DNA of 50,324 bases, taken from an uncultured Alphaproteobacteria bacterium. Lineage in GTDB: Bacteria; Pseudomonadota; Alphaproteobacteria; RF32; CAG-239. Where the stretch lies: contig CALXTS010000011.1 in the NCBI GenBank assembly GCA_944391465.1, positions 1 to 50,324 of the forward strand, given 5' to 3'. The notes under the pieces are model-generated. The model did no database searches. It saw only the letters and a program-made list of their open reading frames with translations, and had not been told where the DNA came from. How positions within the stretch are numbered: position 1 is the stretch's first letter; the number at the start of each line of letters is the position of its first letter. Of this stretch, positions 31,807 through 38,957 are shown in pieces. Position numbers and translations under genes: made by a program.

Positions 31807-32745
31807 ATGACGAAATTATTCGGGTGGGTTACAAAAGATACCACAATTGATTTTATGAAGGCTCGTAAGCTGACTTATGCTTTGTCTGCCTTGTTGATGC
31901 TGCTTTCTATTTTCAGTATGGCGTTTAAGGGCTTTAATTACGGTATTGATTTTTCCGGAGGTATTTTAATTGAACTTAAAAGCCCCGAAAAAATTGATGT
32001 TGAAAAAGTCAGAGACCAACTTAGTCACCTTGCTTTAAAAGATGTTAATTTACAGACTATCGGCGAAGTTGGCGATGAGTTGGTCATCAGAACTCAAGCT
32101 GAAGGTATGAACGAAAAAGAGCAGATGAATGAAGTTAATAAAATAAAATCTGCTTTAGGTTCTCAGTTTGAATTCAGAAAAATTGAATTAGTCGGACCAC
32201 AGGTTGGCGATGAGTTGAAAAAAGCTGGCGTTATTGCTTCCGTTATTGCTGTATTGGCAATCAGTGCTTATATTTGGTTTCGTTTTGAATGGCAATTTGC
32301 CCTCGGAGCGATGATTGGGCTTATTCATGATATTGTCATTACCGTAGGTTTGTTATCGCTTTTTGGTTTTGATTTTAATCTTACTACCGTTGCCGCTATT
32401 TTAACTTTGGCAGGTTATTCGGTTAATGATACTGTTGTTACTTATGACCGTATCAGAGAGAATCTTCGCAAGTATAAAAAAATGCCTCAGTATGAGTTGT
32501 TAAATAAAAGTATTAACGATATTTTCTCTCGTACTATTTTAACAGGGTTGACAACCTTGTTGGCAACCATTGCCCTCTTTATTTTTGGTGGCGATACATT
32601 AAGAAGTTTCTCATTTACCATTTTATGGGGAATTATCGTCGGAACTTATTCTTCAATTTATGTTTCTGCGGTTTTCTTAAATCTGTTTGATTTAAAAGCA
32701 ACTCAGGAAGAAAAGAACGTAAATCCGTTCGGTAATGTTGAATAA
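31807..32745 (+). CDS. secF: Protein translocase subunit SecF
   Basis: 312 residues. Partner of SecD, with the same fold: an N-terminal membrane helix, FNYGIDFSGGILIELK, a small periplasmic domain, then five membrane segments carrying ILTLAGYSVNDTVVTYDRIR and SRTILTGLTTLLATIALFIF. Translation is set by AAAAGGA upstream. Ends at a strong terminator. Confidence 0.98.
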   Translation: MTKLFGWVTKDTTIDFMKARKLTYALSALLMLLSIFSMAFKGFNYGIDFSGGILIELKSPEKIDVEKVRDQLSHLALKDVNLQTIGEVGDELVIRTQAEGMNEKEQMNEVNKIKSALGSQFEFRKIELVGPQVGDELKKAGVIASVIAVLAISAYIWFRFEWQFALGAMIGLIHDIVITVGLLSLFGFDFNLTTVAAILTLAGYSVNDTVVTYDRIRENLRKYKKMPQYELLNKSINDIFSRTILTGLTTLLATIALFIFGGDTLRSFSFTILWGIIVGTYSSIYVSAVFLNLFDLKATQEEKNVNPFGNVE

Positions 32746-32762
32746 GCCTTCTTATTTCGATA

Positions 32763-32794
32763 AAAAAATCTCACTTTTTAGTGGGATTTTTTTG
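32763..32794 (+). terminator. Intrinsic terminator after secF
   Basis: AAATCTCACT - TTTT - AGTGGGATTT hairpin, with one G-U pair, followed by TTTTTGT. Confidence 0.85.
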
Positions 32795-32867
32795 TATTTA
32801 AACGTCTGATTAAATGGTTTGTCTTTATAATATTTTTAATTTTAACAAATAACGAGAAAGAAATATT

Positions 32868-33686
32868 ATGACAAAGATTTCATGGAAACCTGGAACAATG
32901 CTGGCACCGGTTCCTCCGGTTATGATAACTTGCGGAACAAAAGAAAAGGCAAATGTTTTTACCGTTGCGTGGACGGGTATCATTAATACTGAACCGCCAA
33001 TGACCTATATTTCGGTTCGCCCTTCAAGATATTCTTATGAACTCATTAAAGAAAACGGCGAATTTGTTATTAATCTGACGACGCTTGAACTCGCAAAGGC
33101 ATGTGATTTCTGCGGTGTAAGATCAGGCAGAAATATCGATAAATTTAAGGAAGCGAATCTGGAAATTGAGCCATGCTCAATTGTTAAAGCACCGATGTTG
33201 ACAAAGTCTCCGGTTACTTTGGAATGTAAAGTAAAGTCCGTTACTTCGATGAAGACTCATGACATGTTTATTGCCGAAATTGTTAACGTCAATGTTGATG
33301 ACAGATATATAGAAAAAGACGGACGACTGGCTTTGGAAAAAGCCGGACTTTTGGCTTATGTTCATGGGCGATATTACACTCTCGGCAGAGATTTAGGCGC
33401 TTTTGGTTTCTCAGTTGATAAAACAAAAGAAAACAAAACCAAACCCCGAAAATCAAAATTTGCAGAGTTACTTAAACTTGAAAATGAACTTAAAGAAGAA
33501 ATAAAAAAATCAACCGATAAAATCAAAAGTTCCAAAAACACCAAACAAATTTTTTCGGTAAAAGCTCCTAAATCCGCTTTGAAAAATAAGAAAAATGCGC
33601 CCTCTTCTTATAAAAAGAAAAAAAGTTTTTCTTCTAAAAAAGGAAATAATTCTACCTCTGTTTATCAGAATAAAAAATCCATATAA
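32868..33686 (+). CDS. Flavin reductase-like (flavoredoxin) protein with a Lys/Ser-rich tail
   Basis: 272 residues. The first ~185 residues are an FMN-binding split-barrel domain of the flavin reductase-like/flavoredoxin type: MLAPVPPVMITCGT near the N-terminus, FTVAWTGIINTEPPMTYISV, SYELIKENGEFVINL, and CDFCGVRSGRNIDKF. Flavoredoxins carry electrons in anaerobes. The last ~80 residues are very rich in Lys and Ser with no predicted fold (KSKFAELLKLENELKEEIKK, then repeated KK and SS); such a tail is unusual for the family and may bind nucleic acid or another acidic partner. Stands alone between terminators. Confidence 0.82.
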   Translation: MTKISWKPGTMLAPVPPVMITCGTKEKANVFTVAWTGIINTEPPMTYISVRPSRYSYELIKENGEFVINLTTLELAKACDFCGVRSGRNIDKFKEANLEIEPCSIVKAPMLTKSPVTLECKVKSVTSMKTHDMFIAEIVNVNVDDRYIEKDGRLALEKAGLLAYVHGRYYTLGRDLGAFGFSVDKTKENKTKPRKSKFAELLKLENELKEEIKKSTDKIKSSKNTKQIFSVKAPKSALKNKKNAPSSYKKKKSFSSKKGNNSTSVYQNKKSI

Positions 33687-33722
33687 TACTTTTAACTATA
33701 AAGTTTTCTAAGGCACTAAAAA

Positions 33723-33755
33723 AGGAATCCTCTGATTTTCAGAGGTTTCCTTTTC
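33723..33755. terminator. Bidirectional intrinsic terminator
   Basis: AGGAATCCTCTGA - TTT - TCAGAGGTTTCCT, a 13-bp stem with one mismatch, followed by TTTCTTT, between the flavin reductase gene and the convergent outer-membrane protein gene. Confidence 0.85.
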
Positions 33756-33814
33756 TTTATTTGCTGTAAATGCCGTTTTTATTTTATAACATTTTCTCTT
33801 CAGCAAATATTATT

Positions 33815-34585
33815 TTAGAATTTATAACGAACGCCCATTGTCAAATCATGAAGTCCGTCAACAAAATCCCCACCAATTTGTGAATAGTGGTACATAATGC
33901 GGAAATCCAACCGTTTGGTCAAAATAAACTGGGCACCTGCACCATAGCGAAAGATTGTTTTGTTTTCACTAACTTTATAAGGCGCGGTTCTCCCCCATTC
34001 CTGACTTCCCGAATCATTACGATAAGCTTGGAAATATGCCGTTCCTTCAAACTCATAGTGTGCGACACCTGCCGATGCTATCAGTTCTAATTTTGTAGCT
34101 ACCGGAATATAAATAAGAGCATCAATTCCATAAGCCTTATATTTTACACTATATTCAGACTGTGCAAATAACGGATATGCAGCATAGTGCTCCTGATGCA
34201 AAACTCTATTGTCTGACAATGATTGTTCATAGTAGGCTTCTAAACCGAAATATTTGAACGGACGAAAACCAAAACTACCGCTCAAGGCGTCCATTTTATC
34301 CTCAAACTGCTCATTATTTCCAATATAATCAGCACCTCCGGATAGAGGGCTCTTTAATGTAAAACTCTCTTTGCCCATTGAGGTTTTGCTGGCAACATAG
34401 TCCAAACCAAATGTAAAGTATTTTTTGGCATTTTTATTTTTACTGTTTGAGCCATAGTTATAAACCTTATTTTGTGAAGAATAACCGCTATAGTTGCTGT
34501 AAGCATTATATGCGTTATAATTCTGAGCATTTGCCTGTGTTGCCGTAAAAACTAACAAGCCAGCTATTAATAAAACTTTTTTCAT
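33815..34585 (-). CDS. Outer-membrane beta-barrel protein (OmpA-like/surface antigen type), paralogue 1
   Basis: 256 residues from the ATG at 34585, 8 nt after GAGG. The signal peptide MKKVLLIAGLLVFTATQANA ends in an AxA cleavage site. The mature N-terminus is rich in Tyr and Asn (NYNAYNAYSNYSGYSSQN), then alternating strands of an 8-strand barrel follow (KYFTFGLDYVASKTS, FGFRPFKYFGLEAYYEQS, LELIASAGVAHYEFEG, LDFRIMYHYSQIGG). It ends in aromatic Phe (MGVRYKF), as barrels that use BamA do. The neighbouring 298-residue gene encodes a paralogue with the same pattern. Probable surface-exposed protein of unknown function. Confidence 0.85.
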   Translation of the reverse strand: MKKVLLIAGLLVFTATQANAQNYNAYNAYSNYSGYSSQNKVYNYGSNSKNKNAKKYFTFGLDYVASKTSMGKESFTLKSPLSGGADYIGNNEQFEDKMDALSGSFGFRPFKYFGLEAYYEQSLSDNRVLHQEHYAAYPLFAQSEYSVKYKAYGIDALIYIPVATKLELIASAGVAHYEFEGTAYFQAYRNDSGSQEWGRTAPYKVSENKTIFRYGAGAQFILTKRLDFRIMYHYSQIGGDFVDGLHDLTMGVRYKF

Positions 34586-34603
34586 AATCACATCCTCACA
34601 AAA

Positions 34604-35500
34604 CTAGAATAAGAAACGGACACCGAAAGAAAATTCTTTGATTTCATCAATGAAACTTCCTTTAATTGACGTATATCGATACATTGCTCTGAGGGCTACA
34701 CCTTCCGCAACGTTTAACTGTCCACCAGCGGCTAAACGGTATCCCCATTTATTTTCATCAAATCGTTGATGAATAGGCGCCTCAACCAAATGCTCAAAGT
34801 CATCTTTATAAATCATAAAAGTTGCTTCATTTTCAAAATTATAGCGTGCGATACCTGCCGAACCGATAAAATCAAAATATGAACTAACCGGAATATAACC
34901 GATAAGATCTATACCGAAAGCATCAAAGTTTGTCATATATTGATTCATCATATAATAACCGCTATCAATAGCATTTAATGTTGTATTATCAACTTCTGAA
35001 AATGTATTATCCCTATAACTGCTCAGATAAAAGGCCTCAAGACCAATATATTTTGTGAAACGTGCTCCAAGTACGAAGGATAAACTGTCTTGGTCTTCAA
35101 CAAAATCTTCAGGGGATTTGGTTATAACTGCTGTTGCAAAATGGATATCATCAAATGTATATTTGGAGTTGGATGCCGTTTGTGAAGACAAGTTGTAATC
35201 AAGCCCAATATAGTATTTGAAATAATTAAATTTTCTTAACTGTTTCTGCGTTGCTTTTTTGATATCTCGGATATCTTCTTCCAATCCCTTTTTGAATCCG
35301 GAAAACAGCCCATCGCATGGGCACATAATCGTTTTTCCCAAAACGACGGATCCGTTCGCATCATATGGCTCTTCCGGGTTGCATGGACACCATTGTACAT
35401 TATACAAATCTCCATATTCCGGAACCTTGTCATCTGCCAACACTGCCTTTGTGTTGAAAACTACCAAGGCTAACCCCAATATTAACCATTGTTTTTTCAT
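34604..35500 (-). CDS. Outer-membrane beta-barrel protein, paralogue 2, with an N-terminal Cys-Pro-Cys region
   Basis: 298 residues from the ATG at 35500; the in-frame start upstream is unlikely, since MKKQWLILGLALVVFNTKAV is a signal peptide and AAGGA precedes it. The barrel repeats features of paralogue 1: KYYIGLD-like entry strand (FKYYIGLDYNLSSQT), FTKYIGLEAFYLSSYRDN, FIGSAGIARYNFEN and a final FSFGVRFLF with terminal Phe. Between signal and barrel lies a distinctive stretch with WCPCNPEEPYD and IMCPCDGLFSG, suggesting disulfides. It is the first gene of the pair; the second follows 18 bp later. Probably they arose by tandem duplication. Confidence 0.82.
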   Translation of the reverse strand: MKKQWLILGLALVVFNTKAVLADDKVPEYGDLYNVQWCPCNPEEPYDANGSVVLGKTIMCPCDGLFSGFKKGLEEDIRDIKKATQKQLRKFNYFKYYIGLDYNLSSQTASNSKYTFDDIHFATAVITKSPEDFVEDQDSLSFVLGARFTKYIGLEAFYLSSYRDNTFSEVDNTTLNAIDSGYYMMNQYMTNFDAFGIDLIGYIPVSSYFDFIGSAGIARYNFENEATFMIYKDDFEHLVEAPIHQRFDENKWGYRLAAGGQLNVAEGVALRAMYRYTSIKGSFIDEIKEFSFGVRFLF

Positions 35501-35723
35501 ATATGTATCCTTAAAGAAAGAGTTCTGAACTTTTTTATAAACATAAAGTAAACTGCCAAATTGTGCAAACTGCGGCATGTGATTATACACATATTTTTCG
35601 TTCTATTTTATAAAATTGTTAAAATTTTATTAATTTGACAAAATATAGCCAAACATTAATTGATTATTAGCTTTATTTAGGCTAATATAAAATTATAAAA
35701 GAACACTCTTGGAGTATAAATTA

Positions 35724-37937
35724 ATGGCGGATGATAATGATATTGATTTTTTAATTGAGCGTTTTAGCAATAATGACATCTCCGAAGAATTCTCCCCCGA
35801 AGAAAGGGAGACGTTTTTGCGTGAATTTAATAACGGAAATATTTTAATTCCGCCAACGGCTCAAAACGCCAAGAAACTTTATGATCTTATCGGTGAGCAC
35901 GCTGAAGCAAAAGAAGCTCCGGGAAACGAAAGTTTTTGGCTCAAAGCCAGAAAAAATGTTTCTACTTTTTTATCCGGATATCGCAGAACCAACGCAGCTG
36001 AAAATATTCTTGACAGTATGCAATCAATAGACCGCTTGCAAACAGAAAAAGATCGTGCTCTGAATGCTTTGAAATCAACATCAATCTCAACCTTAAAAAA
36101 TAGACTAGACAGTTTATCTGCTCCAATTTCCGCTCCCATGGAAACATCAAATGCGGTTGTTCAAAAAGTGCAGAGCCAACAAAAAGCCGATTTAGAAACA
36201 GCTATTGAGGCATGCAAAGCCTTAAACGGAATGGATGATGATGCTCAAAATAATCTTCTTGAAACTTGTTTGGATGGAAACACATCTTTCTTACAGCATT
36301 TGCAACTCAATGAACTTAAAGCACTATCCCAAGGAACCGTTATTCCCGATGCCTCAGAGCAAACTGCCGGTGTTTCTTTTAATCCTATTAACGACGCCGT
36401 TAAAGAAATTGATCGACGCTTGAAAAACGAAATCTTATCCAAACAGCAAAAAAAGGATTTGGAACTTAAAAAGAAAAATCTAAAAAAAGTTCAAGAAGCT
36501 GCTCAAAAACGCATTCAAAATTTGGAAAAAGAGAGTAAAAAAATTTCTCAGAAATATGATAAAAAAATATCTAAAGAGAAAGATGGCATCGTTAAACGAG
36601 CCAACAAAATCCAAGAGTTATCTTTTAATCTTGAAAAAAAGAATCCTTATTACAAGGCTTTCAAAAAATTTGAAAAAGAAGCTCTGAAAGGTCATAAAAA
36701 AGAGGATTGGGCTTCTCTCGAAAATATCATGAAAGAAAAGCAATTTGAGACCGTTTTTGAAAAAGCTCTTTTGCGGAAGAAAAAAGAATTAAAGAAACAA
36801 GGGGTGGAATTAAGCGAAAATACAAATATTGATGATTTAATAGGTGAATATGAAGTCAAAGTTAAAGAATCATCTTTGCCCAAAGATAAAGAAAAAGCCG
36901 AAGCCGTTTTGGCCAAACTCAAATTTATTAAAGAAAACGGAACTTTTGAACAATTTAAAGAAAATATATCTTCTCTACAAGGTGTGAAAATTACCGTTCA
37001 TACAGAAATAATTAATAAACCGGAAGACGAACCTGTTGCTCCTGTTAGTTCCAATGATGAGGAAAAAGAGGAAAGAGTTGAAGAACCCGTCGAACAGCGT
37101 TCTGAGCCGGTAAAACCCGTTATTCTCAATAGTGAGATTAATACCCCTGATGTAAATTACGAGAACGAACCATGGAAAAAAGTTTCCGAAAAAACTTTTT
37201 ATAAAGAAGAACTTAATTCTGATACAGGACAGAGAAACGTTACCGTATCAACCCCTGACGGGATTCCTTCGGTGGAAGATTTTCAAAAGCTTTTACAAAA
37301 TTACAAAGACACCCCCATTCAAATTGGTAAAGGTGAAGATAAATTTAAACTCAATCTTATGGAAGCTGCTCTTCGCTCCAATATTGCCATTAATACAGAA
37401 GGTATGAGTGAAGAAGATAAAAAACTTTTGGATTTGGCCAAAGAAAGAGCTGAAAATGATAATCAACCAATTGTTTTATCTCAGGAAGAAAACACTGATA
37501 AGCCTAACCAAAATAATCGGAGAGAAGAAGCTGAAAAAGCTCGAAATGAGCGAAATAAAGACTTATCTGAAATAGCCGGTTTCTCCAGTGAAGAAGATGC
37601 CATGAATAAAATGGATATTCTTGCTAAAGTGAGTGAAATGACGCCTGAAAAATTTGAAGAATTTAAAAATACTCATGCGGCGCCCGATAGCGGAATGATA
37701 AGCCAATGGGATTCTTTAACCCCTAAACAACAAAAACTTCTGATAAATATTCAGAATCTCAAACAAAACAAAGAGTTTAAAGATTTGAAAGAACAACAAC
37801 AAGCCATGCTTGTCGGTCGTTTGGTCGCAAAATATAAACAATCTACTCAAGAAGGCGGCAAACGAAATGAAGAAAAAGCTCGGAATTTTGTCAGATCATT
37901 TGTTCCTCAAAAAGCAAATACAGATGGAGGACGATAG
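35724..37937 (+). CDS. Large coiled-coil protein of unknown function
   Basis: 737 residues from the ATG at 35724, preceded by GGAG. Extremely rich in Lys and Glu, with long predicted coiled coils at about 240-290 and 300-420 (EKESKKISQKYDKKISKEKD), and a central Pro/Glu-rich stretch near 440-470. No signal peptide, membrane segment or catalytic motif is visible, so it is presumably cytoplasmic or a secreted effector without a cleavable signal. A shorter helical tail near 610-735 contains EFEEFKNTHAAPD-like and repeated KQQ segments. I do not recognise the family. It is transcribed divergently from the outer-membrane protein pair. Confidence 0.6.
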   Translation: MADDNDIDFLIERFSNNDISEEFSPEERETFLREFNNGNILIPPTAQNAKKLYDLIGEHAEAKEAPGNESFWLKARKNVSTFLSGYRRTNAAENILDSMQSIDRLQTEKDRALNALKSTSISTLKNRLDSLSAPISAPMETSNAVVQKVQSQQKADLETAIEACKALNGMDDDAQNNLLETCLDGNTSFLQHLQLNELKALSQGTVIPDASEQTAGVSFNPINDAVKEIDRRLKNEILSKQQKKDLELKKKNLKKVQEAAQKRIQNLEKESKKISQKYDKKISKEKDGIVKRANKIQELSFNLEKKNPYYKAFKKFEKEALKGHKKEDWASLENIMKEKQFETVFEKALLRKKKELKKQGVELSENTNIDDLIGEYEVKVKESSLPKDKEKAEAVLAKLKFIKENGTFEQFKENISSLQGVKITVHTEIINKPEDEPVAPVSSNDEEKEERVEEPVEQRSEPVKPVILNSEINTPDVNYENEPWKKVSEKTFYKEELNSDTGQRNVTVSTPDGIPSVEDFQKLLQNYKDTPIQIGKGEDKFKLNLMEAALRSNIAINTEGMSEEDKKLLDLAKERAENDNQPIVLSQEENTDKPNQNNRREEAEKARNERNKDLSEIAGFSSEEDAMNKMDILAKVSEMTPEKFEEFKNTHAAPDSGMISQWDSLTPKQQKLLINIQNLKQNKEFKDLKEQQQAMLVGRLVAKYKQSTQEGGKRNEEKARNFVRSFVPQKANTDGGR

Positions 37938-37962
37938 ACATTACTTTTTGTATAAAAACCAT

Positions 37963-37993
37963 AAAAAATCCCTTCCTTTTGAAGGGATTTTTT
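37963..37993. terminator. Bidirectional intrinsic terminator
   Basis: AAAAAATCCCTTC - CTTTT - GAAGGGATTTTTT, a 13-bp perfect stem between the coiled-coil gene and nrdG. The A/T ends provide U-tracts both ways. Confidence 0.92.
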
Positions 37994-37997
37994 ATGC

Positions 37998-38699
37998 TTA
38001 CTGACGATTATCAAAAACCGGAAAAGTTTCATGAAGATATTTTTGCAATTCTTCATTTACAAAAAACTTTTCACAATCTGCTTCCGTTGTTTGTTTGTCG
38101 GTTGGAATCGGACGGTATTTTTGCAAATAATATTCTTTTACTCCGGATTTGTGCAACATATTTGCGATATTATATATATCTTCTATGTCTAAGCATCGCG
38201 GATCACATGTGGTTCGGCATTCAAACGCTTTTCCGCTTTTTAACAGCAAATCAAAACTCTCAAGCACTTTTTTATAATGCTTGCTTCCCGTCAGCTCATT
38301 ATATTTCTTTTCATCAAAAGATGTTTTAATATCAAAGCCGACCCAATCGACAAGCGGAAGAACTTCTGACAATATTTCAGGACGATACCCGCCCGTATGT
38401 AAGCCGATTTGAAACCCTAAAGATTTAACCTCTTTAATTGCTTCCGGCAAGGCATTTTGAGCCAATGGCTCTCCTCCACTGAAAACCACCGCATCCAACA
38501 TGCCTTTTCGTGTATCTAAAAAATCTAAAAATTTTTCCCAGACAAACTCTGTTTGATAATCTATAGCTTGCAATTCAGTATTGTGGCAAAACGGACATCT
38601 CCACGGGCATCCTTGCATAAAAATTACCGCTGCCAGTTTTCCAGGAAAATCGACGGTGCTGAAAGTTTCAACACCGCCGATATTTATTTTGTTTGCCAT
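37998..38699 (-). CDS. nrdG: Anaerobic ribonucleotide reductase activating protein
   Basis: 233 residues, radical SAM enzyme. Cluster-binding cysteines are in FMQGCPWRCPFCHN (CxxxCxxC), followed by the SAM-binding VVFSGGEPLAQN. It uses SAM and a [4Fe-4S] cluster to place the glycyl radical on the reductase. The length is above that of short NrdG proteins (about 155 residues) and closer to the longer variety found with NrdD in anaerobes. It lies 18 bp after the glycyl-radical peptide gene in a nrdD - glycyl peptide - nrdG operon. Confidence 0.93.
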   Translation of the reverse strand: MANKINIGGVETFSTVDFPGKLAAVIFMQGCPWRCPFCHNTELQAIDYQTEFVWEKFLDFLDTRKGMLDAVVFSGGEPLAQNALPEAIKEVKSLGFQIGLHTGGYRPEILSEVLPLVDWVGFDIKTSFDEKKYNELTGSKHYKKVLESFDLLLKSGKAFECRTTCDPRCLDIEDIYNIANMLHKSGVKEYYLQKYRPIPTDKQTTEADCEKFFVNEELQKYLHETFPVFDNRQ

Positions 38700-38717
38700 C
38701 TTTAACAGATAAGAAAA

Positions 38718-38924
38718 TTATTCTGCCGCAATATCATATGCACTGCATTCGCATCCGCGAACCGCTTTGCTTTCTGAAAAGCATACGCGAGAGTAAAATT
38801 CAGATTTTTTTCCGACGTTAAATTCAGAAACCGGACGGAAGTACCCCATTACTCTGGTCCAAACTTCACAAGGCTGTCTTTCAGAATCGTCCAATTTGAT
38901 ATCTTCAATGTTAACAACTGTCAT
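38718..38924 (-). CDS. Stand-alone glycyl-radical domain of anaerobic ribonucleotide reductase
   Basis: 68 residues. The stretch TRVMGYFRPVSEFNVGKKSE matches the C-terminal glycyl-radical region of class III reductases, where RVxGY carries the radical glycine (Gly27 here) and NxGK...EF follows. The large NrdD gene just upstream ends after its zinc-binding cysteines and lacks this part, so the two products probably assemble into one active enzyme, much as YfiD/GrcA supplies a spare glycyl domain to pyruvate formate-lyase. The ORF has its own AGGAG ribosome binding site 9 nt before the ATG and sits 33 bp after nrdD. Four extra cysteines lie near or after the core (in VCFSESKAVRGCEC). Confidence 0.8.
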   Translation of the reverse strand: MTVVNIEDIKLDDSERQPCEVWTRVMGYFRPVSEFNVGKKSEFYSRVCFSESKAVRGCECSAYDIAAE

Positions 38925-38957
38925 AATTTTTAACTCCTGATGTATATAAATTTTACT

